Assembly (NCBI GenBank): GCA_964502145.1
Contig: CAZCVI010000021.1
Coordinates: forward strand, 26,710 to 90,709
From: CAZCVI01 sp964502145
GTDB taxonomy: Bacteria; Acidobacteriota; Aminicenantia; UBA2199
Reading direction: 5' to 3'
DNA: 64,000 bases
The position numbers and the translations under genes were made by a program. This document shows positions 16,306-24,648 of this stretch, one piece after another. The stretch's first letter is position 1, and every line of letters starts with the position of its first letter. Below the pieces are notes generated by a model. It ran no database searches, was not told the origin of the DNA, and worked only from the letters and a program-made list of their open reading frames with translations.

Positions 16306-17703
16306 TTACTTTTTTTTCTCCGGTGCATAAAAATGAATCATCCGCGTGACAGCCGCCGCACACACACTGCAATAGGGTTGAAGGGTAGAAGAGAACATGA
16401 GACAATCCACAGCAGGTCTGTAAAAACCGTTCGTGGCATAACCTGCACCTTCAAAAGCACCGATTTTTCCTTTGAACTTGGGATTGGCCAGATGGAGTTT
16501 TTTCTGTCTGGGATTCATTTTATTGTCAAAATTATCTTTGTCCCAAGGCGTTGGGATAGCGATGTCTTTGGTGCAAAATGATTTCCATTTTAATTGCGTC
16601 GGATTTAACAGTGCCGTGATATTGGGTTCTGTCGGTTCAATGCCCAGCGGGTAGAACTCGTTGTAAGCCACAGTCGCTGCATAATATTCATCTGCTAACC
16701 CGCCAAAAGAGTGACCGAATTCGTGCAGCAAGAGATAAGAATGCTTTTCTGGATTAGTCGTAAAAAGACAATAGGCATTATATATCCCCCCACCACCATA
16801 ACGCGAACTGTTGACCATAATTATCAGTGCATCGTAAGGAGCATGCGCTGCAATGTCGCGGATCATGCGGTTCTCTTCAGTTAAATTGTACCGATCTAAA
16901 CCCAGAGCATTAAACGTGCTCCCCACTACTGTGTTTTTATAAATACCTTCAACAGGTTGGTCCGTGCCGCTCTCTAAAGACGCTTTAAAAACACCGTACA
17001 CATTAAACAGGTGGCGGTTACTTTGATAGGGTTCATGCTTGAAAAAAAGATCGGTGATGTTTTTCATATCCTGGATGAATTTATCTTTTTCAGCCAATGT
17101 ATATCCTTCCGCGATAAAAGCCAAGTCGACCTTGTCATGAGCGTCCCCATTTTTAATGATTTCCGTCACCGTGACCCCATCCAGTAGTGACTCTTTTGAA
17201 ATCTCAATCGACTTTGGGTCAATGATTTGTTGGAACACCGGATGCAGAATGTTTTTACGGTCCCTACGTTCGATAGTGAATTTAATCTTTTCTTTTGGGA
17301 AAGGAAGCAACGCTGTTTCGTGATAGGTGCGTTTGATACCTTGGGCCGCCATATCTGTGGTCATGTATTCCGAACAATAACTGGTGAACCCCTTCGAATA
17401 AATCAGCGTACCCGAATCGACATGGTAAATCTTAATATAGTAGCTGCCATTATCGAAACCGTCCAGCACGTTTTCCGGGTTTCCTGCCCAGATGCCTTGC
17501 TGGTAGATTTTATCCAGGGAAAACAATTCGCTCGTTTTATCCGCCGTGTGGTAATAATCCACACGCATCGTCTTGTCCTCGAAATACTGTTGAAAGAAGG
17601 AAGTGTCGCTTGTATACAAGGAAAAAACACCCGCAGAAAACAGAAACAGCAGCACACCCAAAAAAGTAAAACAAAAAACTGAAATTTTTAATTTAGAATT
17701 CAT
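16306..17703 (-). CDS. Secreted M64-family (IgA-peptidase-like) metallopeptidase
   Basis: About 465 residues with an N-terminal hydrophobic export segment (ISVFCFTFLGVLLFLFSAG). The zinc motif is LLLHEFGHSFGGLADEYY, i.e. HExxH followed by a downstream Asp/Glu pair, as in peptidase family M64. An N-terminal strand-rich domain (residues ~40-180) precedes the catalytic part that begins VDLAFIAEGYTLAEKD, another M64 signature. The start at 17703 has GGAGGT 4-10 nt upstream and removes an unlikely tail seen from the earlier ATG. Substrate is unknown; it is probably extracellular or periplasmic. Confidence 0.85.
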   Translation of the reverse strand: MNSKLKISVFCFTFLGVLLFLFSAGVFSLYTSDTSFFQQYFEDKTMRVDYYHTADKTSELFSLDKIYQQGIWAGNPENVLDGFDNGSYYIKIYHVDSGTLIYSKGFTSYCSEYMTTDMAAQGIKRTYHETALLPFPKEKIKFTIERRDRKNILHPVFQQIIDPKSIEISKESLLDGVTVTEIIKNGDAHDKVDLAFIAEGYTLAEKDKFIQDMKNITDLFFKHEPYQSNRHLFNVYGVFKASLESGTDQPVEGIYKNTVVGSTFNALGLDRYNLTEENRMIRDIAAHAPYDALIIMVNSSRYGGGGIYNAYCLFTTNPEKHSYLLLHEFGHSFGGLADEYYAATVAYNEFYPLGIEPTEPNITALLNPTQLKWKSFCTKDIAIPTPWDKDNFDNKMNPRQKKLHLANPKFKGKIGAFEGAGYATNGFYRPAVDCLMFSSTLQPYCSVCAAAVTRMIHFYAPEKKK

Positions 17704-17835
17704 AAGACACCTCCATTTAAACCAAAGTTTTAACACAAGTATTCTTATAAGTCAAGGGATTTTCTGGCTCTGGATTTATTCCCAGTAGTGTGGTATACTT
17801 TGAATTTATCAGAGATGTGAGCGTAATGAAACGTA

Positions 17836-18882
17836 ATGGAAAATGAAATAATGAAAAATAGCAATAGTCTAAACATGCCGGATAAAGCCAATCATTACCG
17901 TGGTATCCTAGTCGAAGTCATCACGCAAGAATTGTACCCTGAAACAGAATTCCCCGCCCACTTGTTCCCTGATCTTACCCAGGTGCTGACGAATTTTTTT
18001 TACCAAGTGTTTAATAACCGGAACCCCGTCAAGGAGAATGGGGAAAACATCCATAGACTCGTTCGTGACATACTCGATTTCAAGAATATACTGGAGAATT
18101 CACCCCAAACTATGGTCATGTTATATCGTACTTGCATTAAAAAATTTATCTATTTCAAGCATGCCCGTTCTGGTTCCATGCGCGATGAGTGGGAAGATAT
18201 TTTCCAGGAAGTAGTCACCCGTTTGATATCTGGGAAAATGTTGCGGATTCAAGAGAAATACGATTTTTCTTATGGGGAAGGCATAAAAAAAACAAATTTT
18301 ACATCCTATTTAATGGTCTGTGTCCGTAATATATATATGGACATCATCCGGGAACGTCAAGTACGGCCCTTAACTGCCGGTGAACTGCATTCTCTTGATG
18401 ACGCCCGGGAAACCCATGTTTCCGAGGATAAGAATATGTTGAACCACTTGATTGTGGAAGAAGAGTTCCGCAAGTTTCACACCTTGTTGGCCCTGCATTA
18501 TCGCAGTCGCTTTAAGTTGGAACTCTGTCTCAAATTACGATGTCGGATTCCCTTGGTCAGCGCCGATATTTACCGTTGTTTTCCTACATGCAGCAATGAT
18601 GAGGTGAAAACTCTGAGCGGAGATTTCCGGGATGTGAAGGATAAATCCGTGTTCGACGCCGTGATTCCAGTATTTAATCGCCATGAAGGCCACGAGAATA
18701 AAAGTGATACGTTGCGGAAATGGCTCAGTCTTAAAGTCGATGAGATACTCGACCACATGAACCGGACGCACCAATGTATTGTATATACCGCGAAGAACGT
18801 GTTTGATTTTATTACCCTGTATTATGAACGTGTGAACCCGCAGCTTGAGGGGGACGGAGGCAAGAAAAATGGAAACATTTAA
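17836..18882 (+). CDS. Sigma-70 family (ECF-like) RNA polymerase sigma factor, divergent
   Basis: 348 residues. A sigma region 2 is recognisable in the middle: DEWEDIFQEVVTRLI followed by NFTSYLMVCVRNIYMDIIRERQVRPL, then a SLDD stretch as in many ECF factors. The C-terminal 130 residues are helical but do not show an obvious region 4 helix-turn-helix. It is overlapped by a membrane protein with a Cys-His anti-sigma motif, which supports the sigma assignment. The start could also be the ATG at 17851; neither has a strong ribosome-binding site. A TATACT box lies about 45 bp upstream. Confidence 0.68.
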   Translation: MENEIMKNSNSLNMPDKANHYRGILVEVITQELYPETEFPAHLFPDLTQVLTNFFYQVFNNRNPVKENGENIHRLVRDILDFKNILENSPQTMVMLYRTCIKKFIYFKHARSGSMRDEWEDIFQEVVTRLISGKMLRIQEKYDFSYGEGIKKTNFTSYLMVCVRNIYMDIIRERQVRPLTAGELHSLDDARETHVSEDKNMLNHLIVEEEFRKFHTLLALHYRSRFKLELCLKLRCRIPLVSADIYRCFPTCSNDEVKTLSGDFRDVKDKSVFDAVIPVFNRHEGHENKSDTLRKWLSLKVDEILDHMNRTHQCIVYTAKNVFDFITLYYERVNPQLEGDGGKKNGNI

Positions 18883-19678
18883 TAATGGACATATAAACGA
18901 TAGATTATTATCAATACTGGCGGATGCCCTGATACAGAACCCGGAGAATGTACCAGATGTACCGGCAGTAGTATTGGATCACATGGAAGAATGTCAAGAG
19001 TGTAAGGACAAGGTGATGGATGTCGTCTTGTTCTTGGGGAACCCAAAAGTCACAGCACTGCCACAAAAAACACGGCAGCAACCGTTGCCGCTGGTAGAAA
19101 CAATGCATAACCGTTATTTTTATCCCGGCAAGATAGCTGCCGTATTCGTGGCCTGTGCCGTGATGTTGAGCGTGTATTTTTTTGTATTTAAAGCACCTGC
19201 ACCGCAAAACCGGCAGCATGGGAACAATATAGATGGTAGTATCACTGGGAATCATGTTGAGCCAACTATTTCTACTGTTCCAGAGCAGAATAATGGACAA
19301 CCTGTAGCAACCAATACCGATATCACCAGGAATACCAATGACTTGGAAACAAAATCCCGGTTCACTCTCAATCCCAATCTTGAGAATATGATTGGTAGCC
19401 GGGTTAGAAGTGGCGTATTTGAAGCGTTATCTCCCACCAATAACAGTGTTGTCAAAGGAATCATCCACTTTTCATGGAAACAAGAACAGATGCATCCTAT
19501 CTCATTAAAGATTGTCAGTAATCGGGGTGATCTGCTTTATACTTTTGCCGTGAGTGGTCAGGCCTTTGATTTTAATGAAAAGCTGGAAAACGGTTTATAT
19601 TATTGGAAACTGGAAAATGACAATGAATTGCTTTATGTCGGAAAGTTTAAAGTTCTTGGAAACAGTGGAATGAAATAA
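18869..19678 (+). CDS. Membrane-anchored anti-sigma factor-like protein
   Basis: About 269 residues. The N-terminal cytoplasmic part has HMEECQECKDKV, the H-x3-C-x2-C zinc motif of ZAS-type anti-sigma factors. One transmembrane segment follows (AAVFVACAVMLSVYFFVF), then a periplasmic part with a Ser/Thr/Asn-rich linker and an Ig-like strand region (VKGIIHFSWKQEQMHPISLKIV). The ATG at 18869 has GGAGG 8 nt upstream and overlaps the sigma gene by 14 bp. It probably holds the adjacent sigma factor until an envelope signal arrives. Confidence 0.7.
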   Translation: METFNNGHINDRLLSILADALIQNPENVPDVPAVVLDHMEECQECKDKVMDVVLFLGNPKVTALPQKTRQQPLPLVETMHNRYFYPGKIAAVFVACAVMLSVYFFVFKAPAPQNRQHGNNIDGSITGNHVEPTISTVPEQNNGQPVATNTDITRNTNDLETKSRFTLNPNLENMIGSRVRSGVFEALSPTNNSVVKGIIHFSWKQEQMHPISLKIVSNRGDLLYTFAVSGQAFDFNEKLENGLYYWKLENDNELLYVGKFKVLGNSGMK

Positions 19679-19681
19679 TGC

Positions 19682-19745
19682 GCATTAATAAGCGGCGAAA
19701 ACAAGTACTTGGATATCATTTCGGGGAAGTTTTCTTAGAAAGATT
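19682..19745 (+). repeat. Dispersed repeat, long form without 5' part (R1)
   Basis: GCATTAATAAGCGGCGAAAA followed by about 44 further bases that recur, in the same orientation, at 21462-21531 and 24014-24078. The copy begins right after the anti-sigma stop and ends on the stop codon of the AAA-ATPase gene. The TAGACGCGACATCC head of the other copies is absent. Confidence 0.7.
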
Positions 19746-21346
19746 TAATTTCCCGTTTCGATGAAGATAGGCAGAACTTTTACGCCTATTTCTGAGGCCG
19801 CGAATTCCACTTCAAATTTGGCGCGGTTAGTATCATCGATAGATTCTACAAAAACCACCAGGAATATTTCCGCTAGTTCCAGGCGTTTTCCATATTTAGA
19901 AGCTTGTTTTAAGGATTCGTGATAGTTCCGTTCATTGGCAAAGGATTTGAGTTCTAGGCCGTAGCGGTTGGTTCCATAGGTGAGAATTAAATCGATCTTG
20001 CCATTACCGGTGGGGAATTCTGGGATAACCCGTCCGCCGGGAGATTTCATAAATTCACTGAGGTAGGCGTACAGGTTAAAATGAAATATCGCCTCAAAGA
20101 TATGCATATCCGAGCGCCGGGGCATATCTTTAAACAACCAGACACTGTTCTTTTTTAAGTAGGTCTGGTAGAGTTTCAAAATATTGGGGATGTTTAGCGT
20201 CGTATCCGTGATCACATCGCTCATGGAGATAAATGGGTCTACCAGTTTTCCCAGGTCATTAAAGTATTGACCGGAGAAATAATTAAACAGTCGTTTTTGC
20301 ACAAAGGGGCTGGCAAATTTCATATAATATGTTTTCTGATCGACAGTCTCTGGTTCCACCAAGCCGTGCATGTACAGTGCGTTCATCGCGTTATTATCAA
20401 ACGAGAAGGTTATTTTTTCATCTGTTTGGAACATTTTCAGGATCAGTCTTTTATTGGCTTCTTCTTTAGCCTTGCTGATGAGGTTCAAGATATTATTATT
20501 GGGGAGTACATAGGTGGCGACAGCGCGGACGATTTCAAATTCATTGGCGGTAATGGGTTTACTTTTATCATTGGTATACCATTGGCATCCTTCCGTTAAT
20601 AATTCGCCAAACCAGCAGGTTAAGCCTGGTTGGCCGTTGAATTCCTTGTATATTTGGTCGATGACAGATGGTTCGATGGCTTGGCCGCTTTCTTTTTCAT
20701 ACCACTGAAACATGCCGCGGACTTCTTCGAGGGTAAGGTTTGGGATTTGCAGAGTCCGTTGTGTATTAAAGGGGGAGCCTTGGACATTTTCAATGCCCAG
20801 CACACTGCGCACACCAATAAGAGCCAACCCGTGTAGTATAAACGTTTTGTCCGGGCTTTTTTGATCCGGTTCACTGGTTCTGGAGATAAAAATATCCCGG
20901 AAAATATCGGCAAAACTGTTAATAAAATCCTCTTTAAGTGCATCGAATTCATCGAGGATCAGAATGACCGGTTTCTGGAAATACTGCTTGGTAAATAATG
21001 ATGCCAAATCACTGATGAATTCAATCTTAGGAAAGGGAATCTTAAATATCTGGGTCATTTTATCCAGTAAAATTTCAAGAACTTTTTCCTCGCTGGCTTT
21101 TTTTTTGGCAGGTTGCATGGAGATGATTCCCACATGGTATTCATCCGTTTGTTTCAATCTTCGAACCAGTTCCTGCATCATCCACGTTTTGCCTGTTTGC
21201 CGTGGGGCCCAAACGGTGAAATAGTGACCTCCTTTTTCAGGGTTCTCACCTGTCAATTGGGTATATCCTATTTCCAGCAGTTCGTTTCTGGGCACGTAAT
21301 AATGCTCATCTATATCAATCGGACCATAAGATGAAAAGCGTCGCAT
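19745..21346 (-). CDS. AAA-like ATPase with C-terminal PD-(D/E)XK-like domain
   Basis: 533 residues. Walker A is APRQTGKTW (residues ~40-50), Walker B is PVILILDEFDAL, and a winged-helix-like middle part (ALYMHGLVEPETVDQKTYYMKF) follows. Near the C-terminus GKIDLILTYGTNRYGLELKSF fits a D-x(n)-E-x-K nuclease-like core. Such AAA-like/PD-(D/E)XK proteins are abundant in environmental bacteria, with no agreed role; defence or mobile-element functions are proposed. AAGGAG precedes the ATG at 21346, so the longer frame to 21430 is unlikely. Direct repeats R1 and R2 flank the gene. Confidence 0.8.
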   Translation of the reverse strand: MRRFSSYGPIDIDEHYYVPRNELLEIGYTQLTGENPEKGGHYFTVWAPRQTGKTWMMQELVRRLKQTDEYHVGIISMQPAKKKASEEKVLEILLDKMTQIFKIPFPKIEFISDLASLFTKQYFQKPVILILDEFDALKEDFINSFADIFRDIFISRTSEPDQKSPDKTFILHGLALIGVRSVLGIENVQGSPFNTQRTLQIPNLTLEEVRGMFQWYEKESGQAIEPSVIDQIYKEFNGQPGLTCWFGELLTEGCQWYTNDKSKPITANEFEIVRAVATYVLPNNNILNLISKAKEEANKRLILKMFQTDEKITFSFDNNAMNALYMHGLVEPETVDQKTYYMKFASPFVQKRLFNYFSGQYFNDLGKLVDPFISMSDVITDTTLNIPNILKLYQTYLKKNSVWLFKDMPRRSDMHIFEAIFHFNLYAYLSEFMKSPGGRVIPEFPTGNGKIDLILTYGTNRYGLELKSFANERNYHESLKQASKYGKRLELAEIFLVVFVESIDDTNRAKFEVEFAASEIGVKVLPIFIETGN

Positions 21347-21443
21347 GGTAGACTCCTTTTTATTCGTTTTTTTTCCTTCAGTTCCATTATAACAGAACGG
21401 TCCAAGAAAAACAATCTGAACTTTTGACAAAAAAATGGATGGT

Positions 21444-21531
21444 TAGTAGACGCGACATCCCAGAAGCATTAATAAGCGGCGAAACCATGAACTTGGATAC
21501 GTTTTTGGGGAAGTTTTCTTGGAAGAGAATG
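21444..21531 (+). repeat. Dispersed TAGACGCGACATCC repeat, long form (R2)
   Basis: Starts with TAGTAGACGCGACATCC, continues CATTAATAAGCGGCGAAA and ends GAAGTTTTCTTGGAAGAGA. It is nearly the same as R3 at 23992-24078 and shares its 3' two thirds with R1. It lies between the AAA-ATPase gene and the redoxin cassette promoter. Confidence 0.8.
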
Positions 21532-21554
21532 GTTGAATTTGCTGGCCAGGAATG

Positions 21555-21583
21555 TTGACAAATTTGTATTTTTTTGATAGTAT
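21555..21583 (+). promoter_or_regulatory. Promoter of the redoxin/propeller/Cys-rich cassette, predicted leaderless
   Basis: TTGACA at 21555-21560, 17 nt, TAGTAT at 21578-21583, then 6 nt to the ATG at 21590. There is no Shine-Dalgarno sequence between them, so transcription should begin at the start codon. Confidence 0.65.
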
Positions 21584-21589
21584 AAGACG

Positions 21590-22126
21590 ATGAAAAAAAA
21601 TACCTTACTCTTAGTGATTTTCGTACTCCTAATCTTCTCAGTATTTTTGAACTATAAGTTGTTTGTTCTAAACACGTATCATAGAAGCTTGATTCCCTTT
21701 TTACTGAAGGGCGAGAGGATTAAAAATTTCAGTCTCCTTGATCAAAATGCCCGGTTCATTGAGCCTTTTCGATTAAAAAAGGGCATCTCTCTGGTTTATA
21801 TATTCTTGAAGGATTGTTCTCCTTGTGATAAGAATATCGTCTATTGGAGAAAGATTGCTAAAATATTCAACCAAAAGATTTCCGTAATCGGGGTAGTTCT
21901 GGGAACTCCTACCGATGCGTTTAATTTTGCCGAGAAAGCCAATCTAAACTTTCAAATCTATGTCCCAGACGACTTGGCAAAATATACCCGTGACATGAGG
22001 TTGATGATAAATCAGTCTCAAACCATTGTTCTTCAAGATGGCAAGGTGAAGATGGTAAAAATGGGGAACATGGACGGTTCAATTGCCATTGATTTAATTA
22101 ACTTCATAAAAGGATTATTAAAATGA
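21590..22126 (+). CDS. Membrane-anchored thioredoxin-fold (TlpA/redoxin-like) protein
   Basis: 178 residues. An N-terminal membrane anchor (LLLVIFVLLIFSVFLNYKLFV) leads to a thioredoxin fold with the active site FLKDCSPCDKN (CxxC) and a second half typical of TlpA/AhpC-like redoxins (ISVIGVVLGTPTDAFNFAEKA). It should face the periplasm and handle thiols or disulfides. Its stop overlaps the beta-propeller start (ATGA), and that gene in turn overlaps the Cys-rich protein gene, so the three are translationally coupled. The obvious hypothesis is that it acts on the Cys-rich product. Confidence 0.78.
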   Translation: MKKNTLLLVIFVLLIFSVFLNYKLFVLNTYHRSLIPFLLKGERIKNFSLLDQNARFIEPFRLKKGISLVYIFLKDCSPCDKNIVYWRKIAKIFNQKISVIGVVLGTPTDAFNFAEKANLNFQIYVPDDLAKYTRDMRLMINQSQTIVLQDGKVKMVKMGNMDGSIAIDLINFIKGLLK

Positions 22127-23277
22127 ACATGAAAAAGATTAATAACCATACCAATAGGCATAACATCTACTTCATTATTAGCCAGTTAAAATGGGTCGTC
22201 ATTGTTGGAACACTGTTGCTTTTTAATCAGGTCCTGTTTTCCTTCGAGTATTATGTGATAACCGATCCCACGCCCACGCAAAAGGAGGGGAACGCCGCAT
22301 ACTTGCAAGAAGTTCGTGCCTTAGGGGAGGAGTTGGGCAATGGTCAGTACTTGTTTGCGCCTTTTTCTATTACCGCTGATAAAAACAATGTTTTTGTCTA
22401 TGATCGGGCGCAGGTAAAAGTGTTCCGTTTTACCCCTGATTTGAAGCTACAGGTTTTCTTTGGACGTGGCGGACAGGCCCCGGGAGAATTTTATAGCCGA
22501 GATAGACTTGACGCCCTGGAAATTGCCATTGGTAATGATGGAAATTTCTATGTCAATAACTTCAGTGCGGGAAGAATGATTGGACTGGACAGACAGGGAA
22601 AACAATTAAAATCATATTATTATGGAGATTTTTTATATGTCAATAAACCCACTGCGGACAAAAACGGTAACGTTCTGTTTGTCTTCTTAAAAGATGGTCG
22701 GATTGAGATCCAAAATGAAAAGAAAATGATCCTGGCGCAAGGCAAAAGTGAAAAAGTACATTATGGTTTTTTATATGAAGGACCAGGGAAAAATAGTAAA
22801 GAGCTTTATGCCAGACAGAAGTTTCCCCCGGAGACTTCTTGGACACTTACTATTGATGGGAAACTTCTGATTCTTTTTTCTGCTTCAGCCACGGTTGCCA
22901 TTTTTAATGGGAAAGAGTACGAGAGGACATTAAAATTGTGGCCTCAGGGGGCATTAGAGCGGTATAAGAAGTATTACCACCAGGAAAAGAAAAAAAAGGA
23001 GGATATGTTTTCCCCCATGTTTTTCTCACTTATTGTGGACCAGGACAATAGGGATATCTTTTACGTTCAAGAGCGTTCCGATTACAGTCAGAAAAAAAAC
23101 TCATTTCTTTTGTATGCCTTTGATTTGGCGGGAAGACTCTTAAAAGTGATCCATGTTCCCATTCAATGGTTGGATGGGGATCCCTATTTTCCAAGAATAC
23201 AAGCAAAAGTGAACCATACCTTTTATGCTACCCGTGGTGGTGAAGAGATTGTGATGTATAAGGAGAAGACTAAATGA
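22123..23277 (+). CDS. Secreted six-bladed beta-propeller (NHL/TolB-like) protein
   Basis: 384 residues with an N-terminal export segment (WVVIVGTLLLFNQVLFSF). Repeated propeller strands include SITADKNNVFVYDRAQVKVFRF, the loop GRGGQAPGEF that is characteristic of six-bladed propellers of the NHL/DUF5128-like type, and TADKNGNVLFVFLKDGRI. No catalytic motif is visible; propellers of this type usually bind ligands or proteins. It overlaps both neighbours by 4 bp. Paralogues at 32517, 34332 and 61336 share the architecture and the RG-G-x-GP/PGE loop. Confidence 0.8.
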   Translation: MNMKKINNHTNRHNIYFIISQLKWVVIVGTLLLFNQVLFSFEYYVITDPTPTQKEGNAAYLQEVRALGEELGNGQYLFAPFSITADKNNVFVYDRAQVKVFRFTPDLKLQVFFGRGGQAPGEFYSRDRLDALEIAIGNDGNFYVNNFSAGRMIGLDRQGKQLKSYYYGDFLYVNKPTADKNGNVLFVFLKDGRIEIQNEKKMILAQGKSEKVHYGFLYEGPGKNSKELYARQKFPPETSWTLTIDGKLLILFSASATVAIFNGKEYERTLKLWPQGALERYKKYYHQEKKKKEDMFSPMFFSLIVDQDNRDIFYVQERSDYSQKKNSFLLYAFDLAGRLLKVIHVPIQWLDGDPYFPRIQAKVNHTFYATRGGEEIVMYKEKTK

Positions 23278-23576
23278 ATCTTAAAAAAGTTGTTTTAGTG
23301 GTATTGATTGTCTTGGCTGGTATTGTAACGATTGACCAGTTTATCTTTCCAAAAATAGCGGAAAACTGTGACTGCGTGGTAGGATTTGAAATTGGAACGA
23401 TCCTTTGCCAAGAAACTTGTCAAGGTTTTGAAGATTGTTATTTCACAAAACCTATTTATGGCTACTGTAGCGACGGTCATTGTGTTTCATGGGGGCGGGT
23501 TTATTGTTTTGGCCTTACGCATAGCAGTACTACCTATGTATGGTTAGAACCCTGCTGGAATTGCACCCAGTCTTAA
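23274..23576 (+). CDS. Small single-pass Cys-rich exported protein
   Basis: 100 residues: a short positively charged start, one hydrophobic segment (VVLVVLIVLAGIVTIDQF, residues 6-23), then a domain with ten cysteines beginning ENCDC and ending EPCWNC. No family recognised. The cysteine-rich part should be outside the cytoplasm and disulfide bonded. The ATG overlaps the propeller stop (ATGA). Similar size, topology and gene position are seen at 33662 and 61025, but cysteine spacing differs. The layout recalls the NVEALA peptides beside propeller lipoproteins in Bacteroidetes, without the NVEALA motif. Confidence 0.72.
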   Translation: MNLKKVVLVVLIVLAGIVTIDQFIFPKIAENCDCVVGFEIGTILCQETCQGFEDCYFTKPIYGYCSDGHCVSWGRVYCFGLTHSSTTYVWLEPCWNCTQS

Positions 23577-23643
23577 GCTATCACATCTACTAGGAAGTAG
23601 GGTTTTATTGAGCATATCATGGCATTCTGAGAGGAGTGTCATT

Positions 23644-23874
23644 TTATCTGAGGTATGTTTTAGCTTTTTTCATGGCTTCTGCCGCTGGAAAACACTTCAC
23701 GCTTCCGTTTTTTATCTCTTGCCATCGTTGCTCGGCTAGATTGAGCCACTCTTCTTCAATCCCTGGTTCTATAAATCCCTCGATACTGTCCCATAATCGA
23801 TGTGCTAAAACAATCCGCTCATCTAATGGCAAAGCCAACACTTTGTCTGTTAATTCTTTTAATGAAAGTTCCAC
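23644..23874 (-). CDS. Addiction-module antitoxin-like protein (Unstab_antitox type), orphan
   Basis: 76 residues with the pattern LTDKVLALPLDERIVLAHRLWDSIE followed by EEWLNLAEQRWQEIKNG, the signature of the short putative addiction-module components that pair with RelE/ParE toxins. A GGAGG-like sequence lies upstream of the ATG. No RelE-like frame follows downstream (23577-23640 is too short) or is seen upstream, so the toxin has been lost or acts in trans. Confidence 0.75.
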   Translation of the reverse strand: MELSLKELTDKVLALPLDERIVLAHRLWDSIEGFIEPGIEEEWLNLAEQRWQEIKNGSVKCFPAAEAMKKAKTYLR

Positions 23875-23991
23875 AACGAAACGACCTCCTTGGCTTTCTG
23901 CTATAATAATATCTCAAATCGGGCAATTTTTCAATGGAAAAAAACTTTTCAAAAAGTTGGGACAGACCAGAGGGCAACCGACGGATGATTA

Positions 23992-24078
23992 TAGTAGACG
24001 CGACATCCTTGTCGCATTAATAAGCGGCGAAAACAAGTACTTGGATACGATTTTCGGGTAAGTTTATTGGAAGATTGG
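23992..24078 (+). repeat. Dispersed TAGACGCGACATCC repeat, long form (R3)
   Basis: TAGTAGACGCGACATCC, then TTGTCGCATTAATAAGCGG, then the same tail as R1 and R2 to TTGGAAGATTGG. Same orientation as R1 and R2, so the AAA-ATPase gene and the redoxin cassette are each bracketed by direct repeats. Confidence 0.8.
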
Positions 24079-24648
24079 TCGATTGGAGAAAGCCTTTGAG
24101 GCTTTTGAATTATGAGAATTGGTTGTGGTGGATAAAAAAAGAACGCCAATACCCTCACCTTGGAAATAAATCAATTCCTAAGCAATGCCACTGGGGTCTT
24201 TTCGCCTAACTTCATAACCTCCAAACTTCTTAACTTCCATCTTTTAGGGTAGGTATAAATACTCATTTTGAAAAAAAATCCAAAAAGAGATTGACTTTTC
24301 TTCATAAGGTGTGGTAAACATATCCTTCCGGTGAATTTGGAAATGATTGGAAAAAGAAAATCTGGGTTGGTTTTGCGAAACGGGGTAAGGTTAGGCCCTA
24401 GTGGTGGTAACTTAGTATTATTTTTAATATCGTCAAAATTTGCATGAAAAGAAGAGGTTTTGAAGATGAAGATGATTATGATTTATATGATTGTGGGAAT
24501 ATTAAAAAACAAGACCCTCCCGAGGGTAAAGAAAAAATTGTATTGTTCTTTTTTAATAATTTTTTCATGTTTTATTTCCAATCCTAAATCTTGTTTCACA
24601 AAAACTGATGGATAAAATTTGAGTATAATAGAAGTGGAGGTCACTAAA
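24079..24648. other. Intergenic stretch with one weak small frame
   Basis: About 570 bp of AT-rich DNA. One frame at 24444-24587 (47 codons, MKRRGFEDEDDYDLYDCGN...) is open but has no convincing ribosome-binding site or homology. Near the end, TATAAT at about 24623-24628 and GTGGAGG at about 24634 serve the PP-loop gene at 24649. I see no RNA gene. Confidence 0.4.

Noticed and set aside
19682..24078. Integron with attC-like sites (R1-R3)
   Set aside because: No integrase gene and no GTTRRRY core sites; genes lie in both orientations and the repeats differ from attC structure.
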